Of a stretch of 64,000 nucleotides of DNA, positions 50,841-61,520 are shown one piece after another. The DNA is from Himantopus leucocephalus (Eukaryota; Chordata; Aves; Charadriiformes; Recurvirostridae). The translations under genes were made by a program, and so were the position numbers. The number at the start of each line of letters is the position of its first letter. The first letter of the stretch is position 1. The stretch is taken from contig RSEF01000001.1 of the NCBI GenBank assembly GCA_003993805.1, forward strand, positions 69,671,228-69,735,227, given 5' to 3'. The notes under the pieces are model-generated. The model was not told where the DNA came from and searched no databases. It saw only the letters and a list, made by a program, of their open reading frames with translations.

Positions 50841-50915
50841 CCTCCTGGGAGCCCCACCCCTGCTCCTGCCCTTGGCCACAAAGGCTGGATGGTGCTTAGG
50901 TCATTTTTCTTCTCA
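50841..50915 (-). other. SLC37A3: SLC37A3 5' UTR part of second exon (inferred)
   Basis: In the minus reading, a 30-nt pyrimidine-rich tract ends in 'ctgtttaag' just above 50915, giving a good acceptor. About 75 nt of untranslated sequence then precede the ATG, preceded by 'ccaggagg'. The upstream non-coding exon is expected in the CpG island beyond 54262. Confidence 0.55.
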
Positions 50916-53900
50916 CTTAAACAGAAGAAGGTGGGAAGGGAGGAGAAAACAAAACATATTTGAATTAAAACACATGTATGTATAAAATACAGCTGTGTTC
51001 CGCAAACAGCTGGAATTCAGCAGGAACAACTCTATGCCATTCCTTCCCAGTTTGTTTCACATCGCTACCCCTCTCATCACCCATACATTCCTTGACACCT
51101 TCTATGCTCAGAAATGTCTTCTTACTCTCATTCTCCCAGCACCCTTGTGGTTATCCCTCCAACCCACTCCTTTCTCGTTCCCCTCCTATGACGCCTCTTC
51201 AGTGCCCATCCCCAAAGGATTTCACCCAGGATCTACCAACTTCCAGCGCTCCCACATTAAAGACCATTCTGCACCTTTTACATATGCAGTGTGCTACCGA
51301 GTTGTCATAAATAAGCTAACTTTCCACTGCTACTTGACTGGCCATAGACTAGCGATTAAGTCAAGTGCAGCATTTGGCTACTAGTGGGGAATGGTTTTGG
51401 ATCTCACTGCCTCTTTAAGATGTTGTTGAAAGAATCTACTTGGAGTGGACTTGCAAAGCTGGAAATAGGAAAGTAACTGTGAGGACAGTACTGAAATCCA
51501 ACAGCTAGACTCCCTCCCTATTCACTCTCGAGCCCTACATTATAGCTCCATCTGTCACTAACTCATTAGTACAGCATGTGGCAAGTCATACTTTCCTGTC
51601 CCTACCTGTAGGGCATGGGTGACATCTGCCTAAATTTCTAGACACCAGATATTACCAGTACTGAGGAAAGGCTAGGATAGACACACAGTTTCTTAGTGCT
51701 GGCTCATGTCGCACTACTCCAGTGCCTCAGCTGCGCTGGTGTGGCCAAGGGGCTGTTTCTGCAAACCACGTCCAGGAACAACTCAGCTGGGCAGCGAGGT
51801 GGTGAATCTCCCCCCACGCCTCCCTTCCGTTTTCTTAGCAGAGGTCTTTTCAGCCAGATTTCCCTGCTACAGCTCACAAAGCCGCTATGCAAACATTTGC
51901 ATCCGTGCAACAGAGCGAGCAGTGTTGAGAAAGATATGCTGTCTATTCTGAAGGCAGAACGTGATTCTGTTCACACTAGCTGGCTTAAGACAGCTAGACA
52001 AATCAGTTGGTGGGAATCGCATTTTCAGAAGACATTCAACCACACACATTCTGAATGCTGAGGAGAGGTAAAATAACCCATCACCCCTTTTCCCCCAAAG
52101 AATCAGAGCTGAAATAAGACAGAACATAATTTGTGTTCTTTGTGTTCTTTTGCATCCACAGGTGCTTTTCATAATGATTTGTAAATCTGACAGAAGATTT
52201 TTCAAATTCAGCATCATAACCTCACTCAGAGAAATTAGAAGGCATTGCTCAGACTCTCTCTCATCCAAATTTCTGCTTCTAAAAAGCCTGTATTTCACAG
52301 AGATTTCCACTCTTCCTCCTAACAACTTTTAAAGGTTTCATCAAGACAACTTTCACAGTAAGAATTCTTCCTTCCTGTTCTCTCAATGACGATACGTGCC
52401 TGAGTGACAAACAGATGCCAGCTACCACCGGATACATTAACCATCACAGAAATCCAGGTCACATCTGACCTCCAAAACAGAGTTTGGCACGGAGATCCTC
52501 TGAGTAATAGGGACCCAGCAATTACACCTTTGAGACACTGGAGTCACGTTCATCTTACACCACACTTCAACATCTCCATTCTCATCCACAAGAAATGCAG
52601 CAAGTCTATATAACATCGAGAACAACTGCATCTACGCAGCCCAGGTGCAGCTGAGCCACACTCCCATTCCTCCAGCTAGAACAGCCCGCCCAGGCCCAGC
52701 AGCACCTTCTCATAGGGACATGCTGCTTCGGTTCAGAGAGAAAAAAAATCACCTACAGTAGGAGCTGTGTAAAGGCAAGGCTGAGCCTGGAAGAGGCATC
52801 TTCGCAAGTAGTCTTGAAACTATGTCCACCTAAGGTCCCAGACCATGTCTCAACATCAATGAATGAAAACTCAGCACCCACATAAGTATCAAACAGTACT
52901 ACTCCCTTTCAGGCAGCAGTAAAATTGCTCAGGGTTTGTCCTCCACACAAGCTGCATGAAGAAAAGAAAGGAACCCAACACACTCCAATTTCCCAGCACC
53001 ACGGTCCTTACAGGCCTGTGAACCACACAGTCTGGCGGTCAAACACAAGAGTTCGTTCTCCATCCCTGCCTCTCCTTCCCCTCCCACCAAGGCAACAGCA
53101 GATAACAGAGTTCTCCCGAGGAAAGCAAAACACTGCCAGTTGTGCAACACTGCGGGAAAAGTTCCTTCCTTGGGTAATCAGTTCGCAGCCCCAAGCACGA
53201 GATTTACTACTTGCTTCATGTCAACATATGTAAATACAGATCTTATTTGTCCAAGATACCAAGTCTTTTTAAAGCTAAGACCTCGTTTTGACCTTAAAGT
53301 CGCCTATTTTTTTTAATAGCATTTACTACTGAAATTACCCATTCCTCAGAGCTTCTCCATCTCAGCTAGCTTTCTAGAAGATGACCTTCTGGCAGAGGAT
53401 GCCACTTTTCACTTATTTACAGCATAGAGATGACAATGAAAGATTTTTTTCCCCTTTTTTTCTTTCTTTGTCCTGTCTGTTTTATACTCAAAGCTGGCAT
53501 TCTCCCTAGACTAGAAAAGTACACAACTAGGAGTTTATCCTTACAAATTAGTCTTCTAATTATTCTGAGAATACCACATTAAATTTGTAGAGGAGCAGGA
53601 GCAAAATAGGATAAACCACAGAACTCAAGGCAGTGAAGCACAAGCCTTTAAGAAAGGAAGAGGACTGCTTTTAGCATGTTAGACTGCCTTGCCTGCTTGT
53701 TTAGCACTATTTACCTTCAGCTAGCCGGTATTTTGAATAAGCTTTTGTTAAGCTTTCAGCATTCGCCCTTATCCCTTCACTTAAGGTCAAAGTAAGACAC
53801 CTTAAGTTCAAAATAAACTTCCTTAACACCACCCTGTCGCCCTCCAAAGCTGGCGGGAAAGACCAGAATAACATTCCTGGGACTTCCAAAGCCCAAAGGA

Positions 53901-53916
53901 AACAAACGATATTTAA
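50916..53916 (-). other. SLC37A3: SLC37A3 first intron, left part
   Basis: This lies between the first coding exon and the shared promoter island. I recognise no exon, RNA gene or recent repeat in it. A pyrimidine-rich tract lies near 53446-53475. The right end runs into the assembly gap at 53917. Confidence 0.55.
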
Positions 53917-54016
53917 NNNNNNNNNNNNNNNNNNNNNNNNNNNNNNNNNNNNNNNNNNNNNNNNNNNNNNNNNNNNNNNNNNNNNNNNNNNNNNNNNNNN
54001 NNNNNNNNNNNNNNNN
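53917..54016. other. Assembly gap of exactly 100 N
   Basis: The run is exactly 100 N, the usual placeholder for a gap of unknown size. Composition jumps from AT-rich on the left to strongly GC-rich on the right, so the missing piece probably includes the edge of the CpG island, which often fails in sequencing. Confidence 0.98.
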
Positions 54017-54261
54017 CGGACAGGCCGCCTGTCGCCCCGCAGCCCCAGCGGGATGCCGTCTGGGAGGGAAAGGCACTCCTCCGGGCACCGAGGCGACCCC
54101 GGCACGGTCCCGCCAGCTGCGGAGGCGACAGGCTGACAGGACCTCCCCCCCTCCCCACCCCAGTAACCCAGCTCCAGCGGAGGAGGCCTGGGCCGAGCGG
54201 TCCGGCCCGGCCCGGCCCGGCGCACAGGCCGCCCTCCCGCCGGCCGCCCCCCTCCCCTCAC

Positions 54262-54540
54262 CTGAGGGGCCGCCTGTCCCGCCCCGCTGCGCGGCTCGGC
54301 TGGGCCGGCTCCCCCGCTGAAGCGCCGAGGCCGGACGATGAGGAGGCGGCTCTCTCCCCTCAGCGAACCCCCCCACCACCACCACCACCCCCGCCCGGGC
54401 CCACAGCACAGGTGGCCCAGCGGCCACGTCCTCAGCGGGGCGGGGTGAGGTGCGGAGCGGAGCCGAACCGAGCCCAGCCGAGCCGGCGGCGGCAGGACAC
54501 GCACCGGCTCCACCGCAACCGTTAGACCGCCACAGCCATC
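54262..54540 (-). other. SLC37A3: Candidate SLC37A3 non-coding first exon
   Basis: On the minus strand 'cccctcag|gtgagg' forms a good donor with the exon's left boundary at 54262. It is the strongest minus-strand donor I see in the island and would splice to the acceptor near 50915. The right boundary (transcription start) is a guess. An alternative minus-strand donor, 'ctcacag|gtagcg', lies near 54901. Confidence 0.35.
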
Positions 54541-54666
54541 AAACCGCCCTCCCGCCCGCCCCGGGGTAAACCAGCCGCCCCCGCGTACCGGGCCCGGCGG
54601 CCAGCACGGCCCTCAGGAAGTCCGAGGGAGGCGGCTCTTCCGGCGGGAGGGGCCGGCGGGCACGGC

Positions 54667-54678
54667 GGGAGCTGTAGT
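54667..54678 (-). promoter_or_regulatory. ZNF143/THAP11-type motif ACTACAGCTCCC
   Basis: The minus-strand reading ACTACAGCTCCC fits the ACTACAnnTCCC core bound by ZNF143 (Staf) and THAP11/HCFC1 at many vertebrate housekeeping promoters. It lies between the two genes and faces SLC37A3. Confidence 0.65.
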
Positions 54679-54847
54679 CCGCCCCCCGCCACCGCCTCCA
54701 CAGCCACCGGGAAGGGCCCTTCGGCTCTGCTGCCCCCGGGGCGCGCCTGGCTCCCTCGTAGGGGGCGGGGAGCGAGCGGAGCCCGCGGGGCAGGGCAGGC
54801 GGCGGCGGAAGGAGAGGGAGAGGAGGAGGAGGAGAAGGAGGAAGAGG

Positions 54848-54859
54848 ACTACATTTCCC
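54848..54859 (+). promoter_or_regulatory. ZNF143/THAP11-type motif ACTACATTTCCC
   Basis: The plus-strand ACTACATTTCCC fits the same ACTACAnnTCCC core. It lies about 145 nt upstream of the RAB19 start codon and faces RAB19, oriented opposite to the motif at 54667. Confidence 0.65.
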
Positions 54860-55003
54860 GCCGGCCCCGAGCGGGCCGGGGCGGGTACAAAGCGGGCGCT
54901 ACCTGTGAGCAGGTGAGCGGTCGGGACGGCGGCTCCCACCTTCCTCTCCTCACCGCCGCGCTCCCCACTCATCCCCCCCCGCAGGCCCGCCCCGGGAGCC
55001 GCG

Positions 55004-55198
55004 ATGCCTTTCCCCAGCTCCGGCGCGGACGATGCCTTCGACTACCTCTTCAAGATCATCCTGATCGGGGACTCCAACGTGGGGAAGACCTGCGTGGTGC
55101 ACCGCTTCAAGACGGGGCAGTACCACGAGAAGCAGCAGAACACCATCGGCGTCGACTTCACGGTGCGCTCCATGGACATCGACGGCAAGAAAGTGAAG
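55004..55198 (+). CDS. RAB19: RAB19 coding exon 1, residues 1-65
   Basis: It begins at the ATG in 'gccgcgatgcc' and ends after 'AAG AAA GTG AAG'. It carries the P-loop and switch I. The donor reads 'gtcggt', weak at +3, but exon 2 continues the protein without a gap. A possible 5' UTR mini-intron (54913-54984) lies just upstream. Confidence 0.95.
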
Positions 55199-58100
55199 GT
55201 CGGTGGCCGGAGCGAGCCCAGGCGGCGGCTGCCGCTGCCGCCCCGCTGCCGTGTGGCCGTTCCCGCGGGAGCGGCGGGACGCACCGCGCTGGAGGCAGCG
55301 GCCAGGGCCCGGCTGCCTGCCCGGCCGGGGGTGCCGCCGAGGGGAGGCCTCCCTCCGGAGGGTGCCCTGGGGGACGCCAGTCCACCCTCATTCGGGTACG
55401 CGCTTGCCCGCGTGGCTTCTCCGGATCCACCCGTGGAGAGGGCCCACGCTTTGCTTGCAGGGAGTCCTCTGAAAGCCGGCGGTGGTTCAGAGGGGAGGCC
55501 TCTGCCCTCCTTCAGGGATGGGGGGGCTTGAGCTGGGACACCGGGGAGGGAAAACCCTCTAGTTTGCTAAGGCTCCGTGTTGATGAGCGCTTGATCTGAG
55601 GGAAGAGGGAGGCTCGCAAGATGGACACGAGAAGAAATTGTTAGCTAGAACTTGCCTCCATGCGCAGATGAAAGTTCAGAAGCCTGCCCTTTGTATAGCT
55701 TTGCTTTGCCCAGCCCTGCCTCAGGGCTTCTTGGCTCTTCTTCCTTTCTTATTAAAAGGCTGTAATGCTCTATATCTTTTAGTGAAGTTGTTGAAACTGG
55801 GTTTCTCGGCCTCTTTGCAAAGCTGGGTTTACCCTTGCAGCTTTCTCTTTGGTTTGTGTAGATTGTCCTTACAGGCATGTAAATGTCTCTTCAGACCCAG
55901 AGAGGCCAAAGCCACACTGTGCGTGTGGTGGAGTGAGATGGGACATGTCTAGCTGCCTTCTAGACAAGGGGTTTCAAAAGCATAGATGCAGATGGCAAAC
56001 ACCTAGGAAGTGGCATTTGCCGGTCTTTACAACTTCTATCCTTTCTCTTACAGATCCAAGTGTGGGACACAGCTGGTCAAGAACGCTTCCGGACAATAAC
56101 CCAGTCTTATTACAGGAGTGCCCATGGGGCCATCCTTGCCTATGACCTTACTAGGAGGTCCACATTTGAATCCATTCCTCACTGGATTAACGAAATTGAA
56201 AAGTATGGTGCTGCAAACTTGGTCATGATGTTAATTGGTAGGAATCTAATTTTAAATTGTTGCTTAGCTTCTTTTAATACATGTATAAAACCCTCTCACT
56301 TTGCCCCCACTACTTAAAGTCTCTATCAACTTTGCATTAAAGAAGAATGCAGCTGTAATTCAAATAGATCAGAAATTGTATCAATTTGACCTAAGCTTAA
56401 AAAATTTGGGAAGTCGGAGCCTGGTCGTGACAGGACCAAGCCCATTGCAGGCAGTGAAACCTTTTTACTTGTTCTTTTCCTGCTGGAAGAATCCAACAAA
56501 CTTGCTGCTAGGCTAGCAAGCAGGGACAACCTCACTGAGGTTAGAATTGCAGTGAGTCTGACTATACTCCTGGTGCGCAGGTATTTAGCGGCTCAATAAT
56601 TCAAGACAGGAATGCACAGAGCAACACAACTCCTTGTTCTCATCTTTCCTCTCTGTTCTTTTGATGTGCATACGCATCGCTCTGTAATGGGACTCCGATC
56701 AGGTAAGACAGTAGATGGGGACATGGCTTTTACAGAGCACAAAGTAATCTGCTTGCATTCTTCCTCACTTATTCCATGACCATTCAGGAAACTTTGCCTC
56801 TTGAGTAAAGCAATGGGTAGAAATTTCCAAGAATGCAGCTGGTAGGAAGCAGCGTAGTTCTTTCCCTTTGTGTTGCAGGTCATTACTGCTCTTCCCTCCC
56901 CCAAGGAAGAAGCTGCTTTTATTTACATTCCACTGCTTGTGCCTGTTCCACTGTGGCACTGTGCCGAGAGCAAGGCATGCAGTCGCAGCAGCCCGAACTG
57001 GCTCTTGAGGATAGGCAGCGCTGAGCCCCGCAGCGCAGCAGGCATGGGACGAGGCTGCTTCTTCTGCTCCTAGCAAATTACTTCTGCTGTGGTGCTTCTA
57101 TCTGTTCTTCCTCTGAAGAAACAAACAAATTCTGACCCGCATGTAACTGCAGTGCTTGGAATGAGTAAGGCGGGGAGGAAAAAAAAAAAATTGCTAAACT
57201 TTGGTAGGGTTTTTCTAACGTTTCTCTTTAATCTACAAAACAAGACCTTTTGTGTGTCTAGTGGAGGTGCCTTTTTTTTTCTTTTTTTTTCCCAGAAAAG
57301 TTCTGAAATTGGTAAAAGTAAAGCTTTTGTCAAGGATCCAGCTTGGTGCTTTCTCCCAAAGCTGGTGCTGTTTGCTTACTTTGGCAGGAAGTCTTTGTAC
57401 ATTTAATTACATCTAGTTATGTTATACCCCTTTCTAGCATGAAAGTTAACAAGTCTAATTTTCCCATCTGGAATGGGAGGAAGGGGCGGGGCGGGGGGGA
57501 GCACTTCAAGAAAGCAAATAACCCTCAAGCAAGGTATTTTTTCGGGGGTTGTGGTTTTCTTTTGTGGGTTTTGGTGGTTTGGGGTTTTTTTTTCCCTTTT
57601 AGAAAAACTGGAAGGGACTTAATGGGAGGGGAGTTGGCTTATACATGCTTCAAATTCAATACCTGAATTTGGTGGAAGGTTGTCTTGAAACTATGAATGT
57701 AGACTTCAGCCAGGTACTGCGTGTACCAGAACAGATGATAATTCCACACATGTTGCAACTACTTAAAATACCTTTGTATATTTATCTGAGGTGTTTCATG
57801 ACTTCTAACAGATTTTGATGAAACTGCTTTGAGGAAAAGTTTAATTTATATGTGCAGAAACTTCTTAAGTATACATTTTAAGCATTAAGGTAGCTGGTAT
57901 GAATTCCTTGTCTATTTTGATATCATCTTAAAATGACTGATGTGTATAAATAGGTCATGTTAAAATCTAATTAACAGTTGACCAGGTTCTTCATGGGGTT
58001 TGGTGGGGTTTTTTTGGAGATCTGCTTTAGACTACCAACATTCCAGATGTTCAGAGCTGAGCATCCACTTTGAGATGTGTCAAAGTAGCTTGACAATAGC

Positions 58101-58845
58101 ATAACACGTGGCTTCCACTGAAGGTGGAATACACCTTTATGCAACATTGCTTTGGTTTACTGTGTGCAGTAACAATAGCACCAAGGTTTCTAAGATATTA
58201 GATTTTTTTTTTTTTTTTAGTATTTAACTTAAGTGCTACCTAATGTTTAAAAACACTAGGGAATAGGGACCAACAGTTGCTTCCAAATAATCCTCTGGCA
58301 ACACTATTTACAGCAAGTAATTGGATGAATACAAGTTTGGGGGGGGGGGAAGGTTGTTGTTTGTTTTGGGTTTTTTTAACCTCATTTGATATCATTAGCT
58401 GCAGTTTTGATCCCCATTCTATGTTTCTGGCTGATATGCTCACATCCTGTTTTTCCAGTAACTCTAATTCCTGACAGAATTCTATTATTTAACAAAATTG
58501 AATGAATGTATTGCATTTAAAGATGACTTTTTTTTTTGACAGACTAACTTATTGAATTATCTGTTTGCCTTCTTTTAAGGGAACAAATCAGATTCGCTGG
58601 ATAAGCGCCAAGTCCTGTTTGAAGATGCCTGCACACTGGCAGAGAAGCATGGGCTCCTGGCTGTACTGGAGACGTCGGCAAAAGAAGCTCAAAACATAGA
58701 AGAGGTCTTCACGCTAATGGCTAAGGAGCTAATAGCCCGAAATACTTTACAGCTTCATGGAGAGAACCCTCCAAACAGCATCTATCTCGATTCCCGGCCA
58801 GTGATTGCCAGTCCAAGTGTGGAGAAGACCCAGTGCCTTTGTTGA
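55004..58845 (+). CDS. RAB19: RAB19, Rab family small GTPase (3 coding exons)
   Basis: This is a complete 214-codon Rab GTPase joined from 55004-55198, 56054-56237 and 58580-58845, close to the human length of 217. The GTPase motifs are intact: P-loop GDSNVGKT at 22-29, switch I threonine T47 in TIGVDFT, DTAGQ at 70-74, NKSD at 128-131 and ETSAK at 157-161. The C-terminus ends Cys-Leu-Cys, a CXC geranylgeranylation signal that anchors the protein to membranes. The N-terminal '[20 protein letters not shown]' and '[20 protein letters not shown]' segments favour RAB19 over its close relative RAB43. Rab proteins cycle between GDP and GTP to control vesicle traffic; human RAB19 is linked to primary cilium formation. 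The start is the first ATG, within the CpG island, facing SLC37A3 head-to-head. Confidence 0.97.
55199..56053 (+). other. RAB19: RAB19 intron 1
   Basis: An 855-nt intron. Its first third belongs to the CpG island, so reading frames continue through it by chance. The acceptor is 'tttctcttacag'. I see no separate gene or repeat in it. Confidence 0.9.
56054..56237 (+). CDS. RAB19: RAB19 coding exon 2, residues 66-126
   Basis: It follows the acceptor 'tttctcttacag' and ends before 'gtagga'. It encodes the switch II motif [11 protein letters not shown] and the helix ending '[11 protein letters not shown]'. It leaves phase 1. Confidence 0.96.
56238..58579 (+). other. RAB19: RAB19 intron 2
   Basis: A 2342-nt intron with several G- and GT-rich tracts (57476-57500, 57538-57592, 57992-58018, 58336-58352) and a T run at 58203-58219. 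The acceptor is 'cttcttttaag'. I recognise no exon or retroposon. Confidence 0.85.
58580..58845 (+). CDS. RAB19: RAB19 coding exon 3, residues 127-214 and stop
   Basis: It carries the NKSD and ETSAK guanine-binding motifs and the variable tail. It ends with the Cys-Leu-Cys prenylation motif and TGA at 58843-58845. Confidence 0.96.
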
Positions 58846-60340
58846 AGAAAGACTTCAAGAAGAACTTGGAAGTCTTCTTTCTTCTGAGGCCGTTTGATTT
58901 CATTTTATGCAATTCATGAAAGTGTGCTATGTGGCCTCAAGCCATCTCTCTGATATCTCTACCTTGCAGTTTGCCTTGTAAGTATCTTCAGAGATCGTTG
59001 TTGTTGTTTGTAGCACAGGTTGCTTTGAACTTGGCAGCTGATCCTTTAACACGAACATCTGAGCTGAGAGGACTCAGGAAGCTGCCTGCCCTTGCCTTAA
59101 CCAAAGAGAACTTTAAAAAAAATTATTGCCTTTAATTATATCCTTAAATGATTTTCTGGCTGTGTCAGAAGATAAATTTGCACCAGGGCTCTGCATTGAT
59201 TTGATTCTTCTAAGCTGTGTTGTTTGTTCTAGTGCAAGCACTTTACTCTTTGCCAGCACCTTTAAAAAGTCTGACACATGCTTGGACAGCACTAAACCAT
59301 TGCTACTTAAACTTTCATTTAGGGGCGGTCCTGACATCAGGGGTGTAGCCACCCATCCCAAAGAAGACAATAGAGTACATGATTTCACATCTGTACCGAT
59401 TTCCGCCAGACAGACATGAAGACATCCCTGGGGTTTCATAGCAGGCAGAATACGATACACTAGGGTCCCAACCTTCTTCCTCGGGTGAGAAGTTGTCTTC
59501 CATTTTGTTCTCCAATTACAAGAATTGTTTCCAATAGTGATTTCTGTCTTGCTACGTAGACTCGCTAGGAGTAGTGAAGCTTCCAAGGCACCAGTAATGG
59601 CCTAAATCAAGGCTGGGGTGAAAGGACTTTTTTTTTTTTTTCCTTGTCCTCTGAACCTTATCTTGCTTTTGATGGGCTGATTTTAATCAAAAGCCTTCTG
59701 TAGTTTGTGTGATGGGCCAAAGACAGCTTGAGAGTATGCCTGTAGATTTCTAAGGGAGTGTGAAGAAGGAATTCAAGCTCCTGCACGACTCAGCAAGGGG
59801 TAAGATGGTTTCATTGTGTAACCTTACCTTAGAGCAGTAAGGGAATGGTATGGGGCACACCAGAAAGCTGCCACTAGGCAAGTATATATATGCTACTGCT
59901 ATGGAGACTTAGTATCTTGGTAGCGATAGAAGGTTTTGTACCGCTCGTCCCAAATGCAAACTCTGCTTTTGGGGGCTCACTACTTCTGTGTACTGGAACT
60001 GAATGAAGGGTTTGTTGTTTTGGTTTGGGTTTGTTTCAGTAGATGGGAACAGGGAAGGAGGGGGAGGAAAGAAGTTTATAGAGGAAGGTTTTTGACTGCA
60101 GTCCACATGTACTGAAGTGTCACTTGGGTAGTTACTGTTAAGCTATGAACTGGAAATCAGACTCTGTAATGCTAAAATACAGTCTGGGTTACATGCAAAG
60201 AAGCCCTGGGAAGGCTGGTATGCTGCTAGCTTAGCAGATGGCAGTGTACCACGTTTCACAAGTTCTTGAAACATGTAGCAAATATTTCTGGGAAATCTTG
60301 TCTGAGAAGCACAAAAAATAAAGTAGGCTGAATCATTGAT
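58846..60340 (+). other. RAB19: RAB19 3' UTR
   Basis: Non-coding sequence follows the stop, ending at a canonical AATAAA at 60317-60322, with T- and GT-rich sequence downstream as expected for cleavage. This gives a UTR of about 1.5 kb. I see no earlier AATAAA on the plus strand. The UTR contains a T run near 59631-59641. Confidence 0.7.
60317..60322 (+). terminator. RAB19: RAB19 poly(A) signal AATAAA
   Basis: Canonical hexamer, the first on the plus strand after the RAB19 stop codon, in an A-rich context ('acaaaaaataaagtaggc'). Confidence 0.7.
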
Positions 60341-61520
60341 CTATAGTCTTGCAAATATTTCTATTATTATTAATGCTCCCTCTGGCCAGTTTTTTTGCTG
60401 TCACATGCGAAGAGCAGGGGTTAATTTGGCTATGTGTAAACTGAAGGAGAAATCTTCAATGCCAGCCTCTAAATCTTTTGCTATAGCCTGCTAAGAAAAA
60501 AGCTTCATCTTCTCCAGGTGTTGTCTTCCTGATCTGTTTTCTTTTTAAATCTTAATTTCATCTTTATTTGGTATTAGCCCAGTAGTTGCATTTCAGTTTG
60601 GTGTTTACTGTGCTTAAATATGTGTAACCTTTCAAAGTAGCTGAACAAGTAGCAATCCAGCTTCCAAAAAACCCTAGTTTCTACACCTCGTCACTAGGAA
60701 AAGAGTCAAATGTAAGTTTAATGTTCTTGTGTGTTTAAAATCCAAACTACTCCCAGTAGTATTTTGTAATGTAGCAGGTTTTTTTTTTAGTATCCGCACT
60801 TAGAGCAAAGTTTGCTAGCAGTTTCAGATATACCAGACATAGTATTTGCAGTAAATACTAATTTTCTAGGAGACCTTAACAGAAAAGTACTGTGTTCACC
60901 TCCAGTCACACTCTTTCATTAGCCAAGAATTAGAGGAAGGATCTTACCAGCAGAGTATTAGCCTTTGTATGGTTCACTGGGCCTACTGCCTTAATTAGAG
61001 ATTACTGTATGAAGTTCTTTTGCTTACCCTCAGTATGGAGGCTTCTGCAGGCTGACGCTCCCTGAATTGCCCAGCACTGACAGGTTACAGAGCTCTTGCC
61101 ATTCTCTTGCTGTACACATGGAGCCCTTTGCAGAGCACGTCCTTAACTGGCGGAAAGCTGTGCAACATGGGATGACAGAGAACAGGCTTGTGATTGTGCT
61201 TTGAGCTGCATCACTCCCTTTCCTTTAACAGGTGTAACAGGCTCCTCACTGCCCTTTCAAGAAACTAGTCTTTAATACCTACCCACTTTGCAATTAAAAC
61301 AGCAGTGTGACCTCTTCTGGTTGGTTCTGTTTGGCATGTTCCACAACCCCTTCGGACAATTACACTGAACGGCTTCCATAGGGTCATTTTTTAAGCTGCC
61401 CTCATGTGAATGAAGAGTGAGCTGCAGCTGTTGCTAACAAGAAGGTTCCTCAGAGTGTATATTAGTAAAGTGTTAGTCACAAGGTAATATGCAAAGAATG
61501 CTATAAACTTTAAAAATTCC
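60341..61520. other. Spacer between convergent RAB19 and probable MKRN1
   Basis: No gene or recognisable repeat is seen. It could contain alternative 3' ends of RAB19 or of the gene converging from the right. Confidence 0.5.

Larger units (their letters stand above)
54017..55560. promoter_or_regulatory. CpG island: bidirectional promoter of SLC37A3 and RAB19
   Basis: This is very GC- and CpG-dense sequence between the two head-to-head genes, covering the RAB19 first coding exon and the start of its first intron. It contains GC boxes, a (GGCCC)n-like tandem at about 54203-54220, and two ZNF143/THAP11-type motifs in opposite orientation. There is no TATA box at a sensible position. This fits a shared housekeeping-type promoter from which SLC37A3 runs left and RAB19 runs right. 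Exact start sites cannot be placed. Confidence 0.8.

Noticed and set aside
53707..54513. 268-codon minus-strand frame at the promoter
   Set aside because: It only exists because the 100-N gap is read through; the flanking parts are intron and CpG island.
55198..55531. Continuation of the RAB19 frame through intron 1
   Set aside because: It departs completely from Rab sequence after residue 65, while the exon at 56054 resumes the Rab fold in frame; the read-through is GC-driven.
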